A DNA stretch of 64,000 nt. Origin: Uloborus plumipes. Taxonomy: Eukaryota > Arthropoda > Arachnida > Araneae > Uloboridae. This document shows, one piece after another, positions 11,517 to 25,911 of this stretch (the first letter of the stretch is position 1; every line of letters starts with the position of its first letter). Made by a program: the position numbers and the translations under genes. The notes beneath the pieces were generated by a model. That model was not told the origin of the DNA, made no database searches, and was given only the letters and a program-made list of their open reading frames with translations. The stretch spans positions 62,001 to 126,000 of the forward strand of contig JAXGGA010002044.1 of the NCBI GenBank assembly GCA_038373865.1, read 5' to 3'.

Positions 11517-12113
11517 CAGGAGCGCCTTAAAGGCAGGTCACGGGAGGTCACTGGGACCTCCAGAAAGTTATTATTCGGCAAATTCAGACTGACGATTCGG
11601 CAAATTTAGGAATAGTATTGCAATATTTTTTGCTTTTTTGTATATTGTGTGTGTAGCTGCAGTCTTCCTTTTTAATATACAGTTGTTACCTTTGAAAAGA
11701 AGAAGACCCGTTTAATAAAATTTAATTCGCGATTCTTGCAAAACCCAGTCAAATTACCAACATGCTTTAATTTGTAAAATATGTTAATATTTTATGATAT
11801 GTCATGCAATAAATACGTTTTAATCTGTTTATATGAAAATAACAATATTTCTTAAGTTAACCAATCAATCGGTTCGACTGTTCAAAATACACTCTCGTTG
11901 TTATTCATCAAAGTTCCAACACTTGTCAATCATCCGAAGAAAAATTTGTGAATACAGGATTTTTTTTTCGTCATACGTATTGTATTTTCTCATAAAGTAA
12001 TGGTATAAGGTCCGTTTGCATGCTCGTATTTTATGATTCGGCATATTTTGGAATTTCATTCGGAAATTTCAGAAACTTCCCCCTTCTAAAAATTGAACCT
12101 CGGGGTGCTCCTG
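11517..12113. mobile_element. Non-autonomous hAT-type element (597 bp)
   Basis: A perfect 8-bp TSD, CCTTTTCT, flanks it at 11509-11516 and 12114-12121, the hAT signature. Ends are CAGGAGCGCC and GGGGTGCTCCTG, short imperfect terminal repeats starting CAG as in hAT elements. Subterminal repeats of the type ATTCGGCAAATT(C/T)AG occur near 11573-11605, and related ATTCGG motifs near 12035-12065 at the other end. No transposase is present. Confidence 0.9.
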
Positions 12114-12482
12114 CCTTTTCTTGTAATGAATAGATCTGATTTCGTGACATTTTTGTGCTTAAAAGCAAATTTATTTCAAAACTCCCTAAAATTGTAAATT
12201 TTGTGAAACCTATGACGGTTGAGAACTAATATTATATTTAGAGCTTTTGTAAGCGTTTGCATAACACTGATCAAATGATCATAAGTTGTTTATGGAAAAT
12301 GCTCATTGTTGTGCGGAGCTGGGGCTCCTGAAGGTCCAAATTGGCTGTTGCGTCGACCTCTTTTCCACCAAAGTTCATCCTCTTGCGATGTCATACGAGA
12401 TATTGCATAGTTTTAGAAATCGAACAAAAAAAAAAGTTAAAAATAAACAGTTCGGAAAGTGAAAGTGTTTTTCTTGTCCCCA

Positions 12483-13254
<772 letters not shown>

Positions 13255-13596
13255 TATCCATATTAGGGACTAAAAAAAGTACTTTTGACTCAAGTAAACA
13301 CCGCCATTTTAACATAACTAAAAATAAAAGAGCCGCTGCCACTTTGTAATCTTCCAGGAACACGATCTTAGCATTCAGAGCAACAAGACCTCAGTACAGC
13401 AAAAACAAAAATTGAAGCATCAGCAGATCAATATATCTCTCAAAACAAATACTAATCCTAAAATGTTGAGTGTTCTAGTAACTAATTCGTATTTTAAGCG
13501 ATGATTGATCGAAACTATTAATAGGCTCAGCTATGTCTGCTAATGCTTTGTACAAAATGTCGGCAGAAGGAAATGTTCTACTATTACTACACTTCA

Positions 13597-13774
13597 GAAA
13601 ATAAACTGTCGTTTTCATAGTATAATACTGGCAACCGAGGTTCCAGTTTAAAACTGTAAATTTTACTGTAATAAACACTAAAACTGCTAATTTTACAATT
13701 TATAACTGAGCATTTTACTTTTTTAAACAGGATCCTCGGCAGCTAGTATTATACTGTTAAAACAACAGCTTTTT
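13597..13774. repeat. Imperfect fold-back repeat (about 178 bp)
   Basis: Left arm AGTATAATACTGGCAACCGA at 13618 pairs with the right arm ending near 13758 (reverse complement AGTATAATACTAGCTGCCGA). The pairing extends outward through TGT(C/T)GTTTT blocks. A related half-copy lies near 32925-32970 (CAGTTGCCAGTATTATACTG). Probably an old MITE family. Confidence 0.6.
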
Positions 13775-16700
13775 CTTGCCAGTTTACCATACTAGAATAA
13801 ACAATACTAAAACAGAGTAAATATCATATTAGAATTAGAACTATTGCTTAAATTCCTAGAGTTCTAGGGGAGGGGGGGGTTGACACTTCCTCCTTACAAA
13901 AACACACATCGTTCCATCACTGTTGGAAAGACGTATTGACTTCTTCTCTGATAAGAAAGTTTCAAGACTTTTCTTTTAACGTTACAGCCTAGAATTCCGC
14001 CACCTTTTCCCTTTTTTTGCTCACTAAAATATTGAATGTAATAAATTTCACAGGTGACTTAAATTTCAACTCTTTCAACTGCAAAGAGGGACATGCAATC
14101 TATTTTTAGTGGCATGTAATCCATTCTTATGTAAGCCAAATAGAAGTTCCTGAGTACCGAATACCTGAGTGGTATTAGCAATTGACTTAACCATCAATTT
14201 TCAATTTGTTCAGTGCAAAATTTTATTTAAATAACTATTGTTTTTAAGATGCTTCACTAACTTTTTTATTACTATTCTGTGATAATATAAGTCACTTTTT
14301 TGTGATTAATTACCTGATATAAATGGTGAAATAATTTCTTTATACTCCCAATTTATTTACTTTCAGTAATAAACATTCGACATTTAAAGTTTTTGCGTTG
14401 TGACCTACATTAATATTTATATATTTTGTTAAAAGTGCACGGCAGCAAAATTTTGATCAAATTTTTACTTTTCTTTCTTTAAATAATGGTAATCGAAAAG
14501 TCTGAAGGTATCGTTTTAAATGCCCAAATTTAGACATTGCAAAATTTTTAATTTGTGGAATCAATATTGTTGTTTAAGTTAAATTCATAATTTTTTACCA
14601 TAATTTGAATGAATTAATGTCTTTAAATTACAAAAAATATTTTTTATATTAATTGGATTTGATTTGCTTGGTAATTGTTCTCTTTGCGCAATTTCAAAGC
14701 TTCATAACCAAATTTATTCCTATTAATTTGTTTGCTGCCATACATTGAATGAATTAACTTTTTCTTCCCAAGCATTTTTTTTTCTTAACAATAATCTAAT
14801 TTATCCATTGATTGTGTCATTTTGTTTATTTGAGACCCTTATTAAATTTTTTTAAAATTGTGTTTCTCATTATTTACTTCTGAATGTTTATCTCTTTCTC
14901 TCTGCAGTTTTAAGTAGACAGTTTATAAAATAAAAATTAAATGTTTTAATTTTTTATGCCGTTGATTTTTTTCACATTCTGGATTTGATTATTGTTTTAG
15001 TTCATTTAGTTGCTTAACTTACTGTTTCGGATTTTTTTCATTTTCAAAATTTTAGTTTGGTTTATAAAGTTATAAGTTGAAACCTTTACTTTAGAATATC
15101 TTAAACTACTTGTATTTTACTTGTGTAAATACCATTTCTTAACTTCCTGTAGCTGTCATAATGCCCTTTTCCCCGCTATTTAATTGTTGGCAAAAAAACA
15201 ATAAAAAATAATAGAATTATGATGTTAGTTTTGTCAATAAATTTTACAAATTAATTTCAACGTTGAACTAAAAGAAGCATATATATGTTGATTTGTGTTA
15301 TTCAAGTAATGTAAGTCTTTGAGCTTTCTTTATTCAGATCAATTTGTCAATTTGAAAGAATTTTCAAAATCATTTTCTTTTTCACCATATTTTCTTAAGA
15401 TTGCCTTTAAGTTCGCGCATACGAACTTGCAATACTTAAAGCAGATAATGATAAATGAAAGCTATTCTCTCTTGATGCGCCATACATTTATAGTAAAATA
15501 AAAATCAATAACTTTTCTTTTTATTTTAATAAGGATAGGTACAGGTAAATGGTTTCAAAAAGATCCAGCTTGAACAATTTTTAAAACGAAAGAACTTATG
15601 AAATAAAATGCAAAAAAATGTTGTTTTTCCAACTCTAAAGACTATTTCTATAAGCTGTGTTCGCTTAAAATTAATGATATAAATTAAGTATATGATTTCT
15701 TGATTACAGTACTCAAAAATTGCAGTTTATCTCAATAAATTTATATTTAAATTAAGTCTAAAGCAGCTGACATAATTTAAATTAAATATTGAGGGAAGAA
15801 GAAATAGAGGCAATAAAGTAAAAACTATGTGTTCAAAGTTGTATATACCACCTATTTATTCTCTTAAATTTTCAATTCTTTAATCGTATTGGTTGCTTTA
15901 GAACTAATTTAAATGTAAAGGTATTAAAATTAACTGTAATTGTGTAGTGTTGTAATCAAGAAACCATATACTTCATTTTCTGCATAATTTTTAGATCAAA
16001 CCAAGCTTATAAAAATAGAATATTTAGAAGCAGGAAATTAGTGTCTATGCTTTACTATTCATTTGAGTCATGAATAGTTTTACTTTGTAGCTCTTAGATT
16101 CATTAAAACTTCTATGAAAGTCATACTAATACCGCTCGTAAAATTATGTTAATAATGAAGCTTTAATGAGCTTTTTACAGGATAGGACACATTTTATATT
16201 TAAGGTTCTTATACATCGTTCAAAAATAGTTTTACAATTAAAAAGTTTAATTTCTAAGATTTCTACTGTCATTTACTGAAAATTACTTAATATTTTACAA
16301 AAAAAAAAAATAAAAAAAAACTTTTAGAATGACTTAACCATGGAGAAAGACACATTTGATTAATGCAGATGTAACGGCATTATAGCTCTGCTACATTAGT
16401 ATTAATTTTCTTTAAAAGCTAACTTAAAAGGGGAAGCTGAAAATAAAGTTTCTTCAACTATTTAAATTTTACTACCGGGACAAAATAAGATTTTGTAAAT
16501 GAAAGTAATTTTCAAGTCTTGTATATTTGGCTACTAATATTCCTTAACCGGCTGTTTGCCACCATGTCGGTGGTTTTACAGTACAATCTCTTGCTTCCCA
16601 ACTAGGTAACTTTCACCTCTTTGTAACTAAATGATTAACTTGTTTTGCTCATTTTGATATTTTAATGAGTAATAAAGAAAACTTGATTGCTAAAAAATCT

Positions 16701-19700
16701 CTTAGGCCGGCGTAAAGTCAATAAAATTATAATTGTCTTAGACAAGCAGAAAATTAAAGTAATTATTTGAGACAATATTCATGATTTAACTTTTTCTAAT
16801 CCAAATCGTAAATCTTGTCTGGGTAGTAATTCAGCTCTGAAACTTTTCAGTTTCTATTGAGGCTGCTATTGCAGGTAGCCCTCTTTTTTATTTTCATCTT
16901 TCTTCTTATTTTTTCCCTTGCCCTTTTTACCCTGTCTTCATATCTGTGCCCATACTCAAATGCTTTATTGAACAGATGAATGAGACGCAAAATGATCTAT
17001 ATTTGTTAATTAAATTATCAATCTGTTTTGCATCCGCGTAACAGAATTGATTTATGGAAACATTGACTATAAGTTGGCTTCAAAATAATTGAATGACAAG
17101 TTTAAAATAATCCTAGTTATCATCGAACTATAGAAGCTAATTTCAATGTAAAAATTACAACAAAACAAAACATATGACCAAAACACATCGAACGATTTAA
17201 CCTCTGCTAATTTTTGGAGGAAAAACTTGAAATTTCTTCTGTTTCTCTCTCAGTTTTTCAAACAAGATCGACTGCCTATTGTTTAATTTAAACTAATATA
17301 AGTATCAGAAGCATCTATTTACACTCCAGAGGATGTTCTTGTATTTGCCTGTGAACAGAATGAAGCTGTCATAGAATAATTATCGAGCAGTACGTAGCGA
17401 AGCTACCACTAAAGCATCTTCTGTCACATATACTAGCTGTCTTCAAAGTTTCATGGTTCTCATCTCACTTCTCTGATAATACGTGCCTCACATAAGCTTT
17501 GTATCTATAATTGTGACTACATTGATAATTGCTTTAGAAAACTAGAAAAAATGCTATATCCTAACGTAAATGCAAGTGAGCTCGGCAAAATCACCGTGAG
17601 AAGACAGATATCACAATTTTCAAACCTTTTAACGAAGTCTATTAATTTTTAATGAAAATAATAAATAGATGTTATTGCAATAACTATATTCAAGTGCAGA
17701 TGCTAATGCAAAACGCATCATTGGCTGTAAGCAAAATATTCAGGAAGTACAACTGACAAAGGCTCAAAATTCCCAAAGATTTTTACAAGCATGTGGAGCT
17801 AAAAAACATTTGTGTGCGGGGCAAGAAATTTACCGCTATTCTGGAAAAAATACTATAAGATTTTGTGGTCCCTGATATTTCCTAAATGATTAATAATTGA
17901 TATTCCACAAGGTGAATATAGAAAAAATCGCAAAATGTTTACTGATGATTATTTTGAAAAATACATTCTGGTGACTATAAAATTCGATACTAATATTTTA
18001 TTTTATTCAAAGAGTCAGTTACTATCAAGTTTTTTATTCCATTGACGAATAAAGGTCTTACGAATAACATCATTTCTGTGCCGATGAAAACAGTACACAT
18101 ATTTCAACTCATTTTAGCTGATATTTGAAAAATAAAATTGAGAACATGATTGAGGTTTAGAGAACACAGCAATTCATGAAAATATCTGTCAGTACAAAGA
18201 AAGAACTAAGCATAACCTTAAAGTAAGAAAACGTCCTGAAGTCGAAATAAAGAGCAGTAATCAAATTTTCTTTCAGAATTCACATAGTACATTTGAATGT
18301 CTCTGTTAACAGCAATTCATTCTAAATGCACCATTTACTTTATGCCATTAGTTGATATCATTCAGAAAAGTCACTCTAGAAATCATACAGTGCATGGAGT
18401 AAAAGACAAATATTCCCGTAATAGTTATGTCATTTAACGTTCTGATTTAACTGCATTTATATTTATAACTTCCAACGGCAAATACATTGCTTTCCCATCA
18501 AGGAAAAAGAAGTCATATATTTAAATAAAGCAAATAACTGTAAGTATCGGCTATTTTAGTCCTTGAAACGCTATAAATGGAGTGATGAGTTGCATCATGC
18601 AATGAATCTGCACTTTTAAAATGCGAATCTTCGCTTAGAAGGCTGGTATGAATGATATTACACTTTTTAAACACATGTTTACCCCTTCCTCCTTTTTCGC
18701 AGAGCTCTACATTTCAGAGTACCCAATTCTCCTTGTTGTCATGTGTGACACTAGTTTTCATAAACATATATCATTACAAAAAATGCATGATATCAAACTT
18801 CTTGCTGTCCTTCCCTAGATCTTGTACCAAAATCGAACAATTTCACTAGATCCCCTCTCTCCCGCATTAACGTTATTTATGAGAAGCCCCTAAAAGTATT
18901 TTTATTTGGAAGGACAAAATAAACTCTAAAGCATCACTTACTTTATTCAGATTAGTAATCAAATCGGAATTAATTAGTATTTCTTTTTTACCCTTTTATA
19001 GAAGAATACTTCAGAAAAAATAGCAGATGTATATATCTTTGTCATAATACAAGTATAGCTGCCCAAACAGGTGTTTGCAATTTTAACAACAACAAAAAAA
19101 AAAAAAAGAGAGAGAGAGAGAAAGAAAGAGCGAGATTTGAAATGCGCTTTTTTTTCTTTTCTTTTTTCACACAATATATCATTAAAATATTAAAATGTGA
19201 GGTCAGAAATTATGCAACTGGTAAAAAAAGGAAAAAATGCTTAATTTCAGCAGTAAATCAAATAAGCATATTTGCACAATGTAACTGAAGCAAAATTGGA
19301 GAAAGCAACATAATGTAAAACAAAAAAATTGTAGGTATTTCTATTTACTTACATAGCTTGTTTAACAGTGCGCTGCTTCATATGGAAGCTAAAACCTTTT
19401 GAGAGTGAATCACTATTTGCATGCTCGAAGACTCTATATGCAATAAATTCGATTTCGTCCCTTGTAACACACGCCTTGTCTCACATTTAAAACAATTTTA
19501 GTAAAAAAAGGCTTTTTTACGAAAATTGTTTCTTTACAGAAAGTTGAGAACATAAGATCATGTTTCTATCAATTAGATAGAAATATTTTTCGTACCTAAA
19601 AAAATCATTATATAGTTGATAAAAAAACCAAATAATAATAATGGTTATAATTTAATGTTTGCATAAAACATATTTCGCATGAATATCATCTACTAGGCTG

Positions 19701-19787
19701 CATTTGTACCACACCATAAGTCCTTGTTTACTTCATAAAAGCATTAGCCAGCTCATCACATGCTTACTTATATTTATTACAATTTTG
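13775..19787. other. 6 kb of AT-rich non-coding DNA
   Basis: I found no gene, terminal repeat or TSD in this stretch. Open frames are short and AT-driven. A C/T-rich patch at 18660-18870 may be old repeat sequence, but I could not assign it. (AG)n/(A)n runs occur near 19085-19130. Confidence 0.4.
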
Positions 19788-19866
19788 GCAAACCTAGCCG
19801 GGCAGCTTCTTTGTGCTATAATTAAGATTCATTCTGACCTTCACGATTCTGCCCGGTTAGGTTTGC
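19788..19866. repeat. Short hairpin element
   Basis: GCAAACCTAGCCGGGCAG at 19788-19805 pairs with CTGCCCGGTTAGGTTTGC at 19849-19866 (17 of 18), with a 43-nt loop. The GC-rich arms stand out from the AT-rich surroundings. It could be a tiny MITE. No TSD is certain. Confidence 0.65.
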
Positions 19867-20037
19867 TCCAGCTATAGGCCCTTACATTTTCACAATACTT
19901 TCTTGGGAGTTTATACTACATCCTCTTTCTAGTTTTATCAAGCTTACCAAGTAAATACACAAAATGAAAAAAAAAAGGAACTTTGAGTGGGTATCCTGCG
20001 AAAGACTATTTTGAGATACCTTTTGACTCAATTATTG

Positions 20038-20291
20038 TTTGCCCTCGTGCTCCCGTTATCGAAACATAAAGTTCTAAAATCTGCTGGAATCGTTAACAGA
20101 ACTACCAAATTTAAGGACTTGAAGAGAATATAAAGGTACCTGATTTTACTGCATGAGAGGTGACAGGACATCCTACTTCAAAGCATGTGAAAGACGCGTT
20201 CCATTACTCATCGAAACTCACTAAGTTTGGCTGCTAAAATTTTGGCTGATTTCCAGATCCAGTATTTTGATAGCTGACTCACGAGGGCAAA
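20038..20291. mobile_element. MITE-like element (254 bp)
   Basis: A perfect 12-bp terminal inverted repeat TTTGCCCTCGTG / CACGAGGGCAAA bounds the element. The interior is non-coding. Flanks (TTATTG and TAACTA) give no clean TSD. Superfamily unassigned. Confidence 0.6.
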
Positions 20292-21632
20292 TAACTAATG
20301 AGTCGGGTAACGTATTTTAACAGTCTTTCAATTGTTACATATTTAAGCTATGTCACTACTGTACCTTTTTTTGATAAGAAATACAGAAATAAAAGTCAAA
20401 TTTTCATCTCATACTTTTTAAAATTCCATTCAGCTTCTCCGCCCGAACTCCGTTGCTGCTGTAGTTATTATGATTGTAATGTGTACTACTGTATTTGGTT
20501 AAGAAACAACCTTAATGTATTCATAGACTTGGGGGGGGGGGGATAACAAATGACTGATTTTGCTACTACTGGGGAAAATATTTTTAATATTTAGTTTAAA
20601 GAAAAAATTGAAGCATTTCTAACAAAATAAATGGCCATGTCTTAAGCAATTTTGCCTCTGTACACCAGAAACTAATCTTTTGGCCGAAGTTTTGAGAACT
20701 TGATTTATACTTTAATATCATGTTTCTGGAAAATCACCAATTTCAATTTGTTGCATAGCCGAAAGGGAAGTATAAACGATTTAAAATTCAATTATGTGGG
20801 TTTGCGGAAATGTAGTTAAATATTCCTCGGTTGAAATGCTTTAAGTTAATTTAGAACTTTAGATTAAAGGATTCAAGTTGAGCAACAATAGACATATGTA
20901 TTAAAAATGGTTGAAGTTTATATATTTTATATATTAGCTTAATATGTTAAAAAAATGGCATTTTATTAAAAATTCCCAAATTCAGTTTTTAAAGTGTTTT
21001 TCTTTTCGGTTTTTTGAAAACTTTAAAAATCCGAACATTTTTCTTTCATTACTTAGAAACTCAATTTATATAAATGACGACTTATATCGCATTATAGTTA
21101 TACGGTAAAAGCAGTAATTATTTACTGTTACAACAAGAGCACCTAGCAGGTGTGTAAGAACAAACCCTCGCCTTTGATATATCTAGGGGGATTATTCGAG
21201 AATGTTTTTGGTTCAATGGGTAGTGGACAAGCTTTGGGGTGTTCTAGCATTTGAAGGTTGTGTGCTGTTATCCTTGTCGAGAGAAGAGGGGTAAAGCCCC
21301 TCCTTTAGAAAGAATGGCTGAATCGAATTGCAACGAATATTTAAATCGGTGAGTGCAACAACAACGTCAGTTAAGAACTTCAAGTTGTTCAGGAGAGAGA
21401 AAAAACGTCTTAATTCTAGCATTGTTTCTAGGGTCAACATTCAAACAACAGGCCCCGTATCTTTCAAATTAGTAACCTGACTGACGTGATTTTTGATATC
21501 AACATACATCTTTCTTCCCACAGCTCGTTTCCATAAAAAACGAATTTTCGAATTTTTGTGAGTGATGTTGTTTTTGCTCTCACTGATTCATTTATGGCAA
21601 CGAAATATATTTTAATGCTGATAATTAAATGC
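20292..21632. other. AT-rich non-coding DNA
   Basis: No gene seen. A G run is present at 20531-20542. Frames of 75-82 codons here match no family I recognise. Confidence 0.4.
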
Positions 21633-21675
21633 AACTGTAAAAGAAGCACAATTTCATTGTGCGTCTTTTACAGTT
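21633..21675. repeat. Near-perfect 20-bp hairpin with 3-nt loop
   Basis: AACTGTAAAAGAAGCACAAT (21633-21652) and its inverse ATTGTGCGTCTTTTACAGTT (21656-21675) pair at 19 of 20 positions around TTC. The loop is too short for a typical microRNA precursor. Confidence 0.8.
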
Positions 21676-22574
21676 GAAAAACAATTGCTTATTATGTTAT
21701 TGTCATGTATGTGTGTTAAGTTTCTCCAGCATGTTTTCTATACACAAGGTTAAATAATAATTATGCTTATCAGCTGTTTGTTGGCACGAGTAATTAGTTG
21801 GTTACTTATAAAATTGAAAATTAAGGATCAATAGCATCTTCTCCTTTCAAATTTACAATAAAAGTCAGAGAAAAATGTTTATTTTTCTCACAAATTAATT
21901 ATTACTTATAATTGGACATTACATATAAGTAGATGGTATCCTTGTTATTGTATGTACAAGTATGCAAAATTTGTTGGCATATGTTTTAAAATTTAAAGTA
22001 CTTATTTAGTATTCCGGCGACTATTTAGTCAAAACAGAAAACTCAACCAAACCAATGATAAACCATCAATAACGAAAGCACCAAACTTCCTCCACTTACT
22101 TTCTTGTTAAAGTTTTTCAATGGATGGCAATATTTTATGTTGTTAAATTTTGTGTGATGATAGTTTTGATTTTAACGAAATTAGTTGTTTTAACAATACT
22201 TAAGCACCTAATTTATCACATTAAATGAAACAATTGTGTTACTTAAGAGGAAAATGATCTTAACTTCTTTCTATCTGCACCATTCACTTTACATATATTG
22301 AAACGCAAAATTGAGCCACATAGACAGCTCAACATTTACAACGTGTCTCTATTCGACCTGTAAGACCTATGCATACTTTCAATTGCAAAAATTCTGAAAA
22401 TAAGGTACAAAGTCAAGACAATAGAGGTTTAAAGATGGGAAAGAAAATTAGTGAAACAAAAAATGTGAAGAATTTGAGATCAAAATTGAAGAAGAATAAG
22501 TTACCCTGCAGAAGATGAGATTGGACAAAACCGCCCTTTCAGAAGTAACAGGATGAGATTGGAAAAAATCGGTC
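21676..22574. other. AT-rich non-coding DNA
   Basis: Nothing recognised before the hAT-type element that follows. Confidence 0.4.
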
Positions 22575-22582
22575 GTTTAGAG

Positions 22583-23207
22583 CAGTGGTTTTGAACCTGG
22601 GGGGCGATCGCCCCCCAAAGGGGCGATTTAACTCCTCAAAGGGGCGATAAATTCTTAAGGGGCAATAGGGGTGTGATGGGTATTTTAAAGAGGAAACAGT
22701 AGTGATAAAAGGGTAGCGAAAACCGAAATTGTAAATATGTACGAAACCGGTAAAAATGTACGAAACAAGTTAAAACAGAAACAAATTATAGTTCAAAGAG
22801 CTTATCAAGAGCTTCCTCCTTGCACCTCGGATGAACCTTAGAACATATTTTGTCATTCACTGTCAATTTTATGAGTTTTCAGATTTTCAATTTATTATTC
22901 CTCAAATTTTTAGTTACAATGATTTTATTCCTCCCAGAGTCCAGTGTAGAAAAGAAAATAATTCTTGAACAATGTACTTTTGTTTTTAAAAAAGATAATT
23001 AGATGATCTTAGTTAAATGTTACCGTTCAAATGCTTAGTGAAACTCAATTCACTTTGTGAAAGAAAAAAAAATGACAGCTGAAAAAAAAAAAACAAAAAA
23101 AAAACAACTCATGATTTTTTTCGAATAAGAAATGGCAGGTGAGGACCGATAGTTGTCAGTCAGCGTCTTGAAGGGGGCAATGAGCTCAAAAAGGTTGGAA
23201 AATACTG
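22583..23207. mobile_element. Non-autonomous hAT-type element (625 bp)
   Basis: It starts CAGTGGTTTTGAACCTGGGG and ends with the inverse of CAGTATTTTCCAACCTTTTT, the end type familiar from hAT Charlie-like MITEs. Flanking 8-mers GTTTAGAG (22575-22582) and GTTTAGAA (23208-23215) match at 7 of 8 positions. GGGGCGAT units repeat three times near the left end. There is no transposase. Confidence 0.9.
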
Positions 23208-23877
23208 GTTTAGAAGAATAACAGTTTGACGAAATAAAAAAAATCGCTATTGAAAAAAAAAATGCAAATGCTATGCTTTGATACAGAAAAACACACTTTA
23301 AAAGCTCGTATCATTTGAAAAGCCACAGTGCACTCACATATAATTTTAAACCAATGTTTGCCACTACATTCTTCCCCAAATGGTGTTATTGACTGAGTTT
23401 CTAGTCTGTTCTTTGTTAAAACTTTCCTGCACGCTCGCGTCAGGTCTTCTTTGATCTTACCAAAAGGGGTGTTAGGTAAGATAACAATAAGGGGAAGAAT
23501 GATAAAAAGCATTTCAAACCGTATCAAACACAGTGAAAGGATGCTAATATCAAATACATAGTTTAGTTGAATATATCAAAAGAATATAGCAAATGCAAGT
23601 TTTAAATTAAAAACTTCGGAAAGTTGTCACCCACAACCCATTTACCCTTTTTTTTTGTGGAACTGTTCACGAGTGCTAGGCGCAGGTTTCATATACACAC
23701 AGTTGTGGAGGCGCACTGGGTTTCATACCTCATTAAATATTGATCACACTCAATTTTATACTCGTTGTATTTTATATTTTGTCATTATTTTTATTCCCCT
23801 GAAGCCCCTTCTGACCTGGTGTCCGGTATACCGGGCATAAGCTTTGAACAGCTGCTAATCATTTAATAATTGACTAA

Positions 23878-24179
23878 GGCAGGGATTCAAGTGAAACAGC
23901 ACTGCGATCGCTTCGAATTGCAATCGCTACTGGAAGTGAATTTCATTATCATCAACTTAACTTGGCATGACGTCACTACGGGTGGAGCCAATAAGAGCTC
24001 ACAAGCACTCAGCGATCTCCTCTTATTCGCCAAGTAGGCTGTGACGTTTTATCTAGCTCGTTTTTCATAGGCAAACGTCACGCTGACGTCACGATGTTTT
24101 TATCAAGAAACGTTCTAATGTAATTCATTTCCAGTAGCGATTGTAATTTGCGATGGCCTGTTTCACTTGAATCCCTGCC
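23878..24179. mobile_element. PIF/Harbinger-like MITE (302 bp)
   Basis: TAA at 23875-23877 and 24180-24182 is a 3-bp TSD, as made by PIF/Harbinger transposases (TWA). The arms start GGCAGGGATTCAAGTGAAAC and pair, with gaps, for about 60 bp (a CAATCGCTACTGGAA block is shared). Related pieces lie at 7770-7852 and 61441-61490. Superfamily is inferred from the TSD only. Confidence 0.85.
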
Positions 24180-24182
24180 TAA

Positions 24183-25911
24183 ATTACTTGACTTTTTTTT
24201 TGTACTTTACTCTTGACATTCTGCATATTATCATCTGTCCAAAAATTTCTAGTTTTGGAATTGGCGACATTCGAAAATATGGATTGGAAGATGGGATTTG
24301 ACTTTTTTTTTTGCCAACGAATAGATTTTTGCCGCAAATGCAACCTTTTTTTCTGATTTTTTAAAAAATATATAATCTTTTATTTGTCATTTCAAATGCT
24401 TATATTATGTTTTGTTATTGTTTGGAGAATATATTACGATAAAGTTTGTGTGATATTTCATATTTTTGTTGCTGAAATATTAATTTCAAAATATGTATCT
24501 GGAAAATTGGACACATCATAACTATTTTAATTTTTTACTTACAAGCTTGAAGTGTTGTTTGTGAGATGCTGTTAGCCATAGTAAGAGGATTTTTTTCTCC
24601 GGCTCGATCATTGGCTATTCCTAACTGAGGAGCCCATAATAAGGGCGAAACTGCAGTCTTAGGATGCTATGATCGAGCTGTGGGTGCATTTGCTTCAGTT
24701 CTGCCTCAGCCCTGGCTTACGGGGGGTAACTCATTGCACATAGTACTTTGTGTACCAAATAAAAACATTTTTGGTGAACTATTTCATATTCCCGACTGAA
24801 GGGGTTAAGATAAGGACTTAGGGTTCGTATAAAAAGTTACATTTCGTACTATTACACTTTTTTGTGTTTGGGTCAAAATGTTTGTATCTTAACTCTTCAC
24901 CTTATTTTAAGCATTTTTACAATTGGAAGTATGCTCCTAAAAACTAACGGTTGCAAAAATAGAAGTATGTAGGTTAAACGCTGTATACTTTATCAGTTCG
25001 TGATTCTCTTCATTTAATCTTTCATTTGTTTACTGTTAGACAAGCATTTCCTATAAATAGATGTGCGATTTGCGTGCACGAAGTGATTAATCAAGAGTCT
25101 TTCAAATCATAGGTAAGGGTTCGATCTATCGATTTATCTGACGTCAAGAAATGAGCCTAAATGTTCAAGTTATCCGTTTTAAAACTAAAAAATACGGTAT
25201 TAACTAAAAATGAAGTGTTTTGATAGTTACTGATACTTGTTCTAAAAGATTCGCTGAAGAGTAAAGAAAATAAATGTTACTGAGTATCAAAACAACACTC
25301 AATAAACTGGAGCAAGTAATTATATTTATTACAAGAATTTTCGACTACGTAATCGGTTGGAACCCCATCTTTATCGATTTTTAATACATTTTAATGGTAA
25401 TACAACTTAATATAATGTTTTGATAGTATGTTTTATGCATTCTGTTCCTAAAACTAAACACCGATCAGCAAGTCTATCGCTCACACATTTTTTTCCTGCT
25501 TAAATATTAGCAAATAGTGTATAAAGCGACCATTTATTCTTTTCTTTAACCGCTTACTCGTTGCACTTTTTTTCCAAAAACTGATCAAAATTCATCAGGT
25601 TTTTTTTATTTCTTTTTTTTATGTTCATAATATTTTAAACATATTAAAACAAAAAACACTCCATTTTCCTTTAAATTTAGTGGTTTTTTAAAGGTAGGAA
25701 AATTTTAATCAACTTACCCAATTTTACCTTAAAGTTTGCTTTCCTCGTGCATCCAAGACAGGCTGAAAAGCTTCAATGCAGGCATTGAGAAAGAAAAAGT
25801 GAATTTTGAGCGGAGAAAATTTTTACTTTTTTCAAGTAATGCGCATCGTCGTTGGTGACAAACAATATTTCAAAATTGGAGATCTATAATAGGGGTATGT
25901 TAGTTGAAATG
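24183..25911. other. Non-coding DNA with one GC-richer segment
   Basis: At 24595-24725 a less AT-rich segment contains a partly self-complementary pair (CTCGATCATTGG near 24604, ATGATCGAGC near 24670) and later AATAAA. It may be part of an unidentified interspersed repeat, but only one copy is visible. The rest shows nothing. Confidence 0.35.
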
